5,385 nucleotides of DNA from Actinomycetota bacterium. Lineage in GTDB: Bacteria; Actinomycetota; Humimicrobiia; Humimicrobiales; Humimicrobiaceae. The stretch spans positions 1 through 5,385 of the forward strand of contig JALHTA010000483.1 of NCBI GenBank assembly GCA_022865545.1. Direction: 5' to 3'. The position numbers and the translations under genes were made by a program. Positions 1 through 5,385 of this stretch are shown here, piece after piece. The notes under the pieces were generated by a model, which worked only from the letters and a program-made list of their open reading frames with translations, was not told the DNA's origin and made no database searches. Each line of letters begins with the position of its first letter. Position 1 is the stretch's first letter.

Positions 1-585
1 GTCTTTAAATTTGCTGAAGGTGATATGCCATATATTCCTTTTCTGGAAGCCAGCAAGAAGTTAGCAGAGGGAACCGGGTATGCAGGGGAAGGAGATATAT
101 TGACTTCATCTCTAACCCACAGCATTATGAAATCATACCCTGAGGCAACCTTTACGGAGATGTTTTGCCCGGACTGGAAAAATAATAGCATATTTATAAG
201 CCATATTGGAGAGGGCAATTATAATCTTATAAATGGAAGACCCAGGCTCATTTCAAAAAAATATGCCCTGGTAGATTTTAAGGATGTTGTAGTTGCCGTA
301 GGCGGATTAAAACCTGGTAAGGCCTGTATGGTGGATATCGCTCCTGGTCCTGATAATACATTCGGGCTTATCATAATAGAAGGCGAGATGCTTGAGATCA
401 AAGGGAAAGATAATTTGAATGCGACTATTCATGGTTGGTTTAAGCCCGGTAATGATATCAATAAAGTACTCTCCGAATACAGTAAGGCGGGAGGTACCCA
501 TCATAAGATTCTGGTCTATGGGGATGCTGTGAGTAATATCTCAGGATTTGGTGAGATGATGGGATGGAAAGTAACTATCCTATAA
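1..585 (+). CDS. L-arabinose/L-fucose isomerase-family sugar isomerase, C-terminal part (5' end outside window)
   Basis: The frame is open from base 1, so only the last 194 residues are visible; the ATG at 25 is internal, since homologous sequence precedes it. The enzyme should interconvert an aldose and a ketose in the cytoplasm using a divalent metal such as Mn2+. All four metal/catalytic positions known from E. coli AraA (E306, E333, H350, H450) seem to have counterparts. Numbering the visible fragment from 1, these are Glu30 in GYAGEGD, Glu53 in FTEMF, His68 in ISHIGEGN and the His167-His168 pair in GGTHHK. The tail after the His pair is 26 residues, about half that of E. coli AraA. This points to the broader AraA/FucI-like group rather than classical AraA, so the substrate is open (arabinose, fucose or another sugar). 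The family call is firm and the substrate is not. Next comes a regulator gene in the same direction. Confidence 0.82.
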   Translation, partial: VFKFAEGDMPYIPFLEASKKLAEGTGYAGEGDILTSSLTHSIMKSYPEATFTEMFCPDWKNNSIFISHIGEGNYNLINGRPRLISKKYALVDFKDVVVAVGGLKPGKACMVDIAPGPDNTFGLIIIEGEMLEIKGKDNLNATIHGWFKPGNDINKVLSEYSKAGGTHHKILVYGDAVSNISGFGEMMGWKVTIL

Positions 586-599
586 GGTAGGCATTTTTT
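575..599 (+). terminator. possible weak intrinsic terminator after the isomerase gene
   Basis: A short imperfect stem spans the stop codon. CTA-T-CC pairs with GG-TAG around the loop TATAA, with one bulged T, and six T residues follow at 594-599. Only five base pairs form, so it may be inefficient or coincidental. It would end isomerase transcription just before the control region of the GntR gene. Confidence 0.22.
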
Positions 600-624
600 A
601 GAGTAGAGATTAGATTATATAGAA

Positions 625-653
625 TTGTATTTAAGACTATATTTATGTATATA
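625..653 (+). promoter_or_regulatory. candidate sigma70-type promoter for the GntR gene
   Basis: TTGTAT at 625-630 and TATATA at 648-653 are separated by 17 bases, the ideal spacing. The -10 matches consensus at five of six positions and the -35 at three. Transcription would start near 660, giving a leader of about 55 nt before the ATG at 715. The region is so AT-rich that chance -10 matches are common, so this is tentative. Confidence 0.32.
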
Positions 654-682
654 AGTATATAAGTTATCGTGGTAATATACTT
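653..682 (+). promoter_or_regulatory. candidate operator: 8-bp inverted repeat upstream of the GntR gene
   Basis: AAGTATAT at 653-660 is exactly repeated in inverse as ATATACTT at 675-682, with a 14-base spacer. The left arm begins at the end of the candidate -10 and the element covers the expected transcription start, where a repressor would block transcription. GntR-family proteins usually bind such palindromes as dimers and often regulate their own gene, so autoregulation is a reasonable inference. The left arm also lies within a tandem repeat, GTATATAA at 647-654 and 655-662. The 14-base spacer is longer than in typical HutC-type sites. Confidence 0.33.
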
Positions 683-714
683 GATAAATTTTATAAATAA
701 AACTGGTGTAAATA

Positions 715-1449
715 ATGGTAGAAAAAGATTATATAGATAAGAGTTCGCCTCTCCCATATTATGTGCAGCTAAAAAATATTTTGCTAGAAAAAATAAATGG
801 AGGAGAGTTTGCTGACGGCAGGCTTAGCTCGGAACATGAACTGTCCAGAAAATATGATATTACCGTGACTACAGTTAGAAAGACCCTGTCTGAATTAAAG
901 AATGAAGGAAGGATATATAAAATAAAAGGTCTTGGTACTTTTCTAAACAAACCCAAGATCGAGATTGACTTCTCAAAATATCTTAGCTTTGGAAGGACAC
1001 TTAAAGAAAAAGGGATAAAGGAAATAATTGAAGTCAAAAACAGGGAAGTTGTGGATTTTAACCAAATCGATCTAAGAGATTATAAAGTAAAAGACCCCAG
1101 TAAAAAAGTAGTGCTTATCGAGAGGGTAAGGAGAATCGAGGGAGAATCTATCGTTTTTGAAAGACTTTATTTTAATTATAAGCTCTGCTCTTCCATAACA
1201 AATAAGGCAGCCAATGGCTTTATTTACGATTATATTATAAACAACCTTAAAATCAGGTTTTCTCATATTGAGGAATATGTTGAACCTGTAAATCTTAATA
1301 CTGCTGAATCAAAACTTCTGGATGTTAAAAAGGGTATGGCCGCTTTCCTTATTACCAAGGTATCTTATACTGATACAAATGAATGGGTAGAGTTTACTAA
1401 TTCATATATCCGGGGCGATAAGAGCAGGCTCCATGTAAGTATAAGGTAA
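715..1449 (+). CDS. GntR-family transcriptional regulator, HutC/UTRA subfamily
   Basis: This is a 244-residue DNA-binding regulator, the usual length for HutC-type GntR proteins. Residues about 12-77 form the winged helix-turn-helix, opening with a PLPYYVQLK segment. The recognition region at 38-61 contains SSEHELSRKY and TTVRKTLSEL, and the wing is GLGTFL at 72-77. The common LPSE signature is LSSE here. Residues about 95-240 fit the UTRA ligand-binding domain (alternating strands, a central IERVRRIEGE segment, and a terminal SYIRGDKSRL resembling the family's closing motif). UTRA domains bind small effectors such as sugars, sugar phosphates or amino acids. With isomerases on both sides, a sugar-derived effector is likely, which is inference. 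The start is ATG at 715; a TAA lies in frame just upstream at 709-711. The ribosome binding site is weak (GGTG about 7 bases upstream). A possible operator lies upstream. Confidence 0.9.
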   Translation: MVEKDYIDKSSPLPYYVQLKNILLEKINGGEFADGRLSSEHELSRKYDITVTTVRKTLSELKNEGRIYKIKGLGTFLNKPKIEIDFSKYLSFGRTLKEKGIKEIIEVKNREVVDFNQIDLRDYKVKDPSKKVVLIERVRRIEGESIVFERLYFNYKLCSSITNKAANGFIYDYIINNLKIRFSHIEEYVEPVNLNTAESKLLDVKKGMAAFLITKVSYTDTNEWVEFTNSYIRGDKSRLHVSIR

Positions 1450-1465
1450 TAATTATATTATTGGT

Positions 1466-1493
1466 TTTATATTAAGTGTATTTCCATTATAAT
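1466..1493 (+). promoter_or_regulatory. candidate promoter for the MNT/HEPN pair
   Basis: A perfect TATAAT lies at 1488-1493, with TTTATA (four of six -35 matches) at 1466-1471 and a 16-base spacer. Transcription would begin near 1500, about 27 bases before the MNT start. It lies in the 77-base gap after the regulator, so the pair can be expressed apart from the upstream genes. Confidence 0.38.
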
Positions 1494-1526
1494 TTTTATA
1501 TAAAGATATTATAGGAAATAAAAATT

Positions 1527-1856
1527 ATGAGATTATCCAATAAAGAAAAAAACATCATAAACTCTTTCAAAAAGGAAATTGAAAAGAAATTTCCCGAAGA
1601 AATAATAAAGGTTTTAATATTTGGCTCAAAAGCAAGAGGAGACGCAGTAAAGGATTCCGATATTGATATTCTTGTTATTACTAAATCCAATAATAAAAAA
1701 ATAATTAGGGAAATAAGATTTACTGGGTACGAACTTGAAATCGACAACAATATAGTACTTTCAATTCAAGTATTATCAAATGATTATGTAAACCACTTAA
1801 GAAACTTACCTACTCAATTTATACAAAATGTGGATCGAGAAGCTATAACTGTATGA
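1527..1856 (+). CDS. minimal nucleotidyltransferase (MNT) domain protein, probable antitoxin
   Basis: This is a 109-residue protein of the DNA polymerase beta-like nucleotidyltransferase superfamily. The signature is clear: GSKARG at 33-38, then Asp45 and Asp47 in SDIDILV, which bind the metal and nucleotide. In characterised type VII toxin-antitoxin pairs the MNT protein inactivates the partner HEPN ribonuclease by adding AMP to a tyrosine. The same role is inferred here from the pairing. The third acidic residue of the classical triad is not evident; the expected strand reads about NIVLSIQVLS (75-84), with no Asp or Glu. Related MNT proteins paired with UPF0332-type HEPN proteins can look alike here, so this may be a subfamily trait. 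The start is ATG with AGGA ten bases upstream. The stop overlaps the next gene's start by four bases (ATGA). The first part is notably Lys/Ile-rich and A-rich. Confidence 0.85.
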   Translation: MRLSNKEKNIINSFKKEIEKKFPEEIIKVLIFGSKARGDAVKDSDIDILVITKSNNKKIIREIRFTGYELEIDNNIVLSIQVLSNDYVNHLRNLPTQFIQNVDREAITV

Positions 1857-2245
1857 ACCTGGAAGAGATAAAAAAAGAGATAAGCCGGGCCAATAAGGCA
1901 CTAAAATCTGCAGAAGTGCTAATCCAAAAAAGTTATTACGAGGATGCCATATCGCGATGCTATTATGGTGTATTACACGCAGCAAGAGCTGTACTACTTA
2001 TAGAAGATATTAATATAGGTTCGCATCAGGCAGTAAGAAGGCTTTTTGGAAAACACCTAATAAAAACAGGTAAACTGGATAAAAAATATGCAAAAATCCT
2101 GGCCGAGATTCAGGATGACAGATATAGAGCCGATTATGATGTAATTTATTTAGCTACTCAAGAAGATGCTAAAGAGAGTCTTGAGGCCGCAAATGATTTT
2201 TTTAATGCGATTAAAGAGCATTTAAAAAAAGAAATTGATATTTAA
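1853..2245 (+). CDS. HEPN-domain protein (UPF0332-like), probable ribonuclease toxin
   Basis: This 130-residue all-helical protein matches the HEPN family. Residues 35-48 contain Arg35, Tyr37-Tyr38 and His42 in the helix segment RCYYGVLHAARAVLL, an R-x6-H arrangement close to the R-x4-6-H active site of HEPN RNases. Later segments typical of the UPF0332 group follow: SHQAVRRLF from 57, IKTGKLDK at 70-77, and an R-x3-DY element (Arg90, Asp94, Tyr95). HEPN proteins of this sort dimerise and cut RNA. In MNT/HEPN pairs they are the toxin, silenced by the MNT partner. The gene overlaps the MNT gene by four bases, implying coupled translation. The motif lacks the tyrosine after His found in the R-x4-HxY of HepT (Ala43-Ala44 follow instead), so a different tyrosine, perhaps Tyr37 or Tyr38, would be the modification target. 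RNase activity is inferred. Confidence 0.85.
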   Translation: MNLEEIKKEISRANKALKSAEVLIQKSYYEDAISRCYYGVLHAARAVLLIEDINIGSHQAVRRLFGKHLIKTGKLDKKYAKILAEIQDDRYRADYDVIYLATQEDAKESLEAANDFFNAIKEHLKKEIDI

Positions 2246-2295
2246 CTAAAGGCTTTTTATTAGAAAACTTAAGACTTTTTGCTTAGATAGAAATC

Positions 2296-3060
2296 TTGGA
2301 ATATATTATATTTATATTAATAGGAATAATCGGGGGAACCGTTTCCGGCCTTATGGGAATAGGCGGTGGAACGGTAATAATACCTCTTCTTCTTTACCTA
2401 TCGGGTATTGATATCAAGGCTGCTACAGCTATCTCGATGGTCCATATTGTATTTGCTTCCATATCAGGAACCATATTTAATTATTACCAGAAAACAATTA
2501 TTTTTAAATACTCTTTATATTTCGGCCTTTCCAGTATGGTATTTTCTTTTATAGGGGCATATCTTACAAAATATATACCTGACCTTACTATAAAGATAAT
2601 GTACCTTGCCGCCCTGACTGTGTCTTTTGTCATGCTGCTTCTCCGCTCCAGGATCACAAGTCATAAAGCGGAACCTTCAAAAAAAGACCTCTACAAGATA
2701 ATCCCTATTGGTGCAGTGGCAGGATTTATGGCAGGGATACTGGGAATAGGAGGCGGCTTTCTATTTGTCCCGGCACTTCTTTTCTTTATGGGCCTCCCAA
2801 TGAATATCGCTACAGGAACATCCCTTGGGGCGATCATCTTTACGTCCATACCTGGTCTTGCAGGAAAGATATTATCAGTGGATTTTAATATTCTCTTTGG
2901 GGTAATAGTCGGCATTGGAGGGATCGGAGGAGCCAGGCTGGGGACCTATCTTAAGAGAAAAATAAATCCATCTGCTACAAGAATAATATTCATCCTCTTC
3001 TTTGTAGTTGTATTTATAAGGGTGATCATAGATATCCTTATAAACTTTAATATTAATTAA
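2296..3060 (+). CDS. TauE/SafE-family membrane permease (first of tandem pair)
   Basis: This is a 254-residue, strongly hydrophobic inner-membrane protein with about eight likely membrane segments, the size normal for TauE/SafE (COG0730, DUF81) proteins. It shows the family's internal duplication: GIGGGTVIIP at 21-30 and GIGGGFLFVP at 150-159 are equivalent glycine-rich motifs at the start of each half. A hydrophilic loop near residues 117-132 separates the halves. Family members export or import small anions, including sulfite, sulfoacetate, taurine-derived products and other organic acids. Nothing here fixes the substrate. The start is probably TTG at 2296. An in-frame TAG lies at 2284, the first in-frame ATG (residue 20) would remove most of helix 1, and the Glu-Tyr after the start aligns with the start of the downstream paralogue. 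The Shine-Dalgarno is poor. The 50-base gap after the HEPN gene allows readthrough from that operon. Confidence 0.86.
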   Translation: MEYIIFILIGIIGGTVSGLMGIGGGTVIIPLLLYLSGIDIKAATAISMVHIVFASISGTIFNYYQKTIIFKYSLYFGLSSMVFSFIGAYLTKYIPDLTIKIMYLAALTVSFVMLLLRSRITSHKAEPSKKDLYKIIPIGAVAGFMAGILGIGGGFLFVPALLFFMGLPMNIATGTSLGAIIFTSIPGLAGKILSVDFNILFGVIVGIGGIGGARLGTYLKRKINPSATRIIFILFFVVVFIRVIIDILINFNIN

Positions 3061-3063
3061 TGG

Positions 3064-3088
3064 TTATTTGACTTATTTTTCCAAATAA
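3064..3088 (+). promoter_or_regulatory. inverted repeat over the candidate permease-2 promoter
   Basis: TTATTTG at 3064-3070 is inversely repeated as CAAATAA at 3082-3088 around an 11-base spacer; two G-T and one further pair could lengthen the stem. No T-run follows on the + strand, so it does not look like a terminator. It covers the -35 and spacer of the promoter below and could be an operator, though AT-rich arms arise easily by chance. Confidence 0.25.
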
Positions 3089-3095
3089 TTAAAAT
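3068..3095 (+). promoter_or_regulatory. candidate sigma70-type promoter for the second permease
   Basis: TTGACT at 3068-3073 (five of six matches) and TAAAAT at 3090-3095 (five of six) are separated by 16 bases. This is the best promoter match in the window. It predicts a start near 3102 and a leader of about 125 nt before the ATG at 3229, so the second permease can be expressed separately from the first. Confidence 0.45.
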
Positions 3096-3228
3096 TGGGA
3101 AAACACTATTCTAGAAAATATGATTTGTTGGTTCAATTCCTTCTTAAATAAAACTTTTTTAGTGCTGGAGAGTCAATAAAAAACAGTGCTTATTATTATT
3201 TTAGGGAAATTATCTAGAAAGACTCAAG

Positions 3229-4014
3229 ATGTTACTGGAATATTTGAAATTTTTTGGGATAGGTCTGTTAACAAGCTCAATAGTCACACTTCTAGGAATA
3301 GGGGGAGGACTTATAATCCTACCCATCCTTATATATTTTACCGATGTAGGGTTAAAGGCGGCCACTGCCATATCAGCGGTACAAGTATTTTTTGCCAGTT
3401 CCTTTGGCACTTTTTTTAATAGGCTTCAAAAGACAATAAATTTTAGATATGCAATTATATTTGGGACCTCAAGTGGAATAACATATTTTTTGGGTTCATA
3501 TTTTACCATATCAATACCTGAAAATACCATTAAGATAATTTATTTATGTTCCGTAATCCTTGCTCTGATCCTGTTTTTTTTAAAAAGAAATAATAATAAG
3601 GACAATGACCTGGAGCTGGCCGCACAAAGGATCCCTAAGAAAATAGATTATTTCAAGATAATACCTATAGCTCTTATTGCTGGTTTTTCTTTTGGTGTCC
3701 TGGGAGTGGGAGGTGGTTTTCTATATGTGCCATTGCTGATATTGCTTTTTGACCTTCCGCTAAAAGTCGCTATTGGTACCTCTCTTATGATAGTACTTTT
3801 TAATGCGGTACCGGGAATCGTGGGAAAATTACTGTCTACAAGATTTGATATATTCCTTGGTCTGTCTGTTGCGATCGGGGCAATTATTGGCTCGAGGATA
3901 GGTACTTATATTAATAAAAAAATAAGTGAAAAAATAATTAAAATAATCTTTACTTTGCTTCTGGCTGTAATAATAGGAAGAGTCGGCTGGGACTTGTATG
4001 TAAGTTTTAATTGA
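3229..4014 (+). CDS. TauE/SafE-family membrane permease (second of tandem pair)
   Basis: This is a 261-residue hydrophobic inner-membrane protein of the same family as its upstream neighbour. The two half-motifs are GIGGGLIILP at 23-32 and GVGGGFLYVP at 159-168. They are separated by a charged cytoplasmic-type loop near 118-142 that is longer than in the paralogue and carries an Asn/Lys/Asp-rich run. The N-terminal halves align without gaps: by hand count 46 of 84 positions are identical from GIGGG to the KI(M/I)YL segment, including the shared KAATAIS stretch. The pair therefore arose by duplication or belongs to one closely related subfamily. Substrate is unknown; organic or sulfur-containing anions are typical of the family. 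The start is ATG at 3229, preceded by a modest AGAAAG seven bases upstream. The copies may form a heteromer or handle different substrates, but both are speculation. Confidence 0.88.
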   Translation: MLLEYLKFFGIGLLTSSIVTLLGIGGGLIILPILIYFTDVGLKAATAISAVQVFFASSFGTFFNRLQKTINFRYAIIFGTSSGITYFLGSYFTISIPENTIKIIYLCSVILALILFFLKRNNNKDNDLELAAQRIPKKIDYFKIIPIALIAGFSFGVLGVGGGFLYVPLLILLFDLPLKVAIGTSLMIVLFNAVPGIVGKLLSTRFDIFLGLSVAIGAIIGSRIGTYINKKISEKIIKIIFTLLLAVIIGRVGWDLYVSFN

Positions 4015-4050
4015 GAAGGAACCGATTACCCTCACTATTTAGTCAAACTC

Positions 4051-4069
4051 ACAAATTGAGATCATTTGT
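4051..4069 (+). promoter_or_regulatory. possible operator: ACAAAT/ATTTGT palindrome
   Basis: ACAAAT at 4051-4056 and ATTTGT at 4064-4069 form a perfect 6-bp inverted repeat with a 7-base centre, 19 bp in all. This is a size that dimeric bacterial regulators recognise. It sits 10 bases upstream of the candidate -35 of the amidohydrolase gene. The arms are AT-rich and the site does not resemble the 653-682 repeat, so there is no direct link to the GntR protein. Confidence 0.22.
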
Positions 4070-4078
4070 TAAAAGTTA

Positions 4079-4107
4079 TTTCAATATTTTTATTGTCTTA
4101 TTATAAT
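4079..4107 (+). promoter_or_regulatory. candidate promoter for the amidohydrolase gene
   Basis: A perfect TATAAT lies at 4102-4107, with a weak -35, TTTCAA at 4079-4084 (three of six), at 17-base spacing. Transcription would start near 4114, leaving a short leader that contains the strong ribosome binding site. The weak -35 would suit a gene needing an activator. Confidence 0.38.
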
Positions 4108-4131
4108 TATCCTTTAGAAGTATAAAAAAAC

Positions 4132-4138
4132 GAGGAGG
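4132..4138 (+). promoter_or_regulatory. strong Shine-Dalgarno for the amidohydrolase gene
   Basis: GAGGAGG ends four bases before the ATG at 4143. It is by far the best anti-16S match in the window and fixes this start. The other genes here have weak sites, so this protein may be made at a higher level. Confidence 0.8.
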
Positions 4139-4142
4139 ACCC

Positions 4143-5385
4143 ATGAATGATTTGTATAATGATATTCTCGAATATATAAACACCCTTGAAATAATCGACA
4201 CCCATGAGCACCTGCCGTGCAGGGAAGAAGACAGGGATATGGAAGCTGATGTCTTAAAAGAATTCCTGGGCCACTATTTTAGCAGGGACCTTATATCTGC
4301 AGGACTTCCCATGCAGGATTATGACCGGATAATCGAAGAAGAACTACCCATAATGGAAAAATGGAAGATGGTGGAGCCATACTGGGAGGTATCCCGTTAT
4401 ACCGGTTATGGCAGGTCCCTGGATATTGTAGCCAGGGATATATACGGGATTGAAAGAATTGACGGCTCAACTATTGAAGAGCTTAATGAAAAATTCTTAA
4501 AAACCTTAAAACCCGGACACTTTAAAAAGATCCTCAAAGATAAATGTAAGATCAAGACCAGTCTTCTAAATGTAGAGACACAGGCTAAAAAATATGATCC
4601 CCGGGAGGAACGCAGCATACATTGTGATAAGGAATTTTTTAGTCCTGTTTACAGGATAAAGGATCTGGTGCATCCAAATTTCTGGTCCCAGATAGTAAAA
4701 GTAGAAAAACAGTCAGGTATCAGGATCACTTCTTTTTCCAGATGGCTTGAGGCAACAGAGACTTTGATCGATAAAGCTTATTCAATGGGGGCGGTAGCTT
4801 TAAAAAATGGTCTTGCATATGTCAGGACTCTAAAGTATGAAAGGGTTGAAAGATCTATTGCAGAAGAAGAGTTTAACAGGATCTTCAATACCAAGCATAT
4901 GCCTGATTGGGGTGACAGGCCTGCACCTACAGGTAAGGCATTCCAGGATTACATGTTTCATTTTATATTGGATATTGCAAACCGTAAGAACCTGATCGTC
5001 CAAATACATACCGGTATCCAGGAAGGAAGTGGCAATATACTTTCCAATTCCAATCCCGAGCTCCTTTCCAACCTGTTCCTTCAGTATCCGGATGTCACCT
5101 TTGATATGTTCCATATGAGCTATCCTTACCAGAATGAGCTTACAGTACTTGCCAAGAACTTTGCCAATGTATTTATCGATATGTGCTGGGCCCATATTGT
5201 GTCCCCTTTGGCAAGTGTTACAAGTTTGCTTGAATGGATAGATACAGTTCCCTTAAACAAGATTTCTGCTTTTGGAGGGGATTATGCTTTTATTGATGGA
5301 GTATTTGGGCATCAGTATATTGCTAGACAAAATGTTGCCAAAGCTTTGGCCATCAAAACAAATGAAGGTACTTTTAATATAGAAA
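4143..5385 (+). CDS. uronate-isomerase-like amidohydrolase-superfamily protein (3' end outside window)
   Basis: The frame runs open from ATG 4143 to the right edge, 414 complete codons with no stop. The protein resembles the uronate isomerase (UxaC)/amidohydrolase branch of metal-dependent TIM-barrel enzymes. Expected metal-site residues occur in order: His21 and His23 in DTHEHLP after strand 1, Lys221 in VALKNGLAY, His289 in QIHTG, His324 in DMFHMSYPY and Asp380 in FGGDYAF. The last third (NPELLSNLF, ANVFIDMCWAH, SLLEWIDTVP) reads like proteins usually annotated simply as amidohydrolase. UxaC converts glucuronate or galacturonate to ketouronates. Whether this one does so or hydrolyses a sugar-acid ester or lactone cannot be settled here. 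UxaC proteins are usually about 470 residues, so probably only a short tail is missing. A strong Shine-Dalgarno precedes the start. Codon use resembles the isomerase at the left edge, consistent with one catabolic locus. Confidence 0.8.
   Translation, partial: MNDLYNDILEYINTLEIIDTHEHLPCREEDRDMEADVLKEFLGHYFSRDLISAGLPMQDYDRIIEEELPIMEKWKMVEPYWEVSRYTGYGRSLDIVARDIYGIERIDGSTIEELNEKFLKTLKPGHFKKILKDKCKIKTSLLNVETQAKKYDPREERSIHCDKEFFSPVYRIKDLVHPNFWSQIVKVEKQSGIRITSFSRWLEATETLIDKAYSMGAVALKNGLAYVRTLKYERVERSIAEEEFNRIFNTKHMPDWGDRPAPTGKAFQDYMFHFILDIANRKNLIVQIHTGIQEGSGNILSNSNPELLSNLFLQYPDVTFDMFHMSYPYQNELTVLAKNFANVFIDMCWAHIVSPLASVTSLLEWIDTVPLNKISAFGGDYAFIDGVFGHQYIARQNVAKALAIKTNEGTFNIE

Noticed and set aside
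219..504. Minus-strand open frames inside the isomerase gene
   Set aside because: They are shadows of a strongly conserved isomerase coding region, with no start signals or family resemblance.
1448..1462. AATAAT-TAT-ATTATT hairpin at the end of the GntR gene as a terminator
   Set aside because: The stem is six A-T pairs only, too weak, and no continuous T-run follows. It is expected by chance in such AT-rich sequence.
2246..2295. Terminator between the HEPN gene and the first permease (two short T-runs)
   Set aside because: The T-runs are not preceded by a stable stem; the best pairing (TTAAG with CTTAG) is five pairs including a wobble.
3124..3145. GGTTCAATTCC resembling a tRNA T-loop, possibly a tRNA 3' end or attachment-site remnant
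   Set aside because: The five-base T-stem does not pair fully, and no anticodon arm, D-arm or acceptor stem can be found around it.
3186..3419. A 77-codon + strand frame overlapping the start of the second permease
   Set aside because: It is out of frame with a clear TauE/SafE gene, has no family resemblance and lacks a convincing ribosome binding site.
4406..5195. Open frames on the minus strand at 4406-4618 and 4830-5195
   Set aside because: They lie opposite the long amidohydrolase frame, which has a strong ribosome binding site and recognisable motifs. The minus-strand translations resemble no known family.
1..5385. CRISPR array, insertion sequence, rRNA or tRNA genes
   Set aside because: No regularly spaced repeats, transposase motifs, terminal inverted repeats or structural RNA signatures were seen on either strand.

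Overview
This window comes from an AT-rich bacterium. It uses AGA/AGG for arginine and ATA for isoleucine heavily, has compact intergenic gaps, and has sigma70-like -10 boxes and Shine-Dalgarno sites. That suits a low-GC anaerobe-type bacterium, such as a Clostridia/Halanaerobiales-like Firmicute or an Atribacterota-like lineage. No marker gene fixes the taxon, so this is inference. Every supported gene is on the + strand.

Layout: (1) Bases 1-585 hold the C-terminal part of an L-arabinose/L-fucose isomerase-family sugar isomerase; its start lies upstream of the window. (2) Bases 586-714 are an AT-rich control region with a possible weak terminator, a candidate promoter and an 8-bp perfect inverted repeat that could be an operator. 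(3) Bases 715-1449 encode a GntR regulator of the HutC/UTRA type. (4) Bases 1527-2245 hold a two-gene MNT nucleotidyltransferase/HEPN pair with a 4-base ATGA overlap, which looks like a toxin-antitoxin module. (5) Bases 2296-3060 and 3229-4014 encode two paralogous TauE/SafE-family membrane permeases in tandem. The first appears to start at TTG. The second appears to have its own promoter and a leader of about 125 nt. (6) From 4143 to the right edge an open frame of at least 414 codons, with no stop inside the window, encodes a metal-dependent amidohydrolase-fold protein related to uronate isomerases. It has a strong Shine-Dalgarno.

The two flanking enzymes (an aldose-ketose isomerase and a uronate-isomerase-like protein) and the GntR/UTRA regulator suggest a locus for breaking down a sugar or sugar acid. 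The permeases could move an anionic substrate or end product. The MNT/HEPN pair looks like an unrelated insertion between regulator and permeases. No substrate can be assigned from sequence alone. No rRNA, tRNA, CRISPR array or insertion sequence was seen, and no gene-free stretch exceeds 170 bases.
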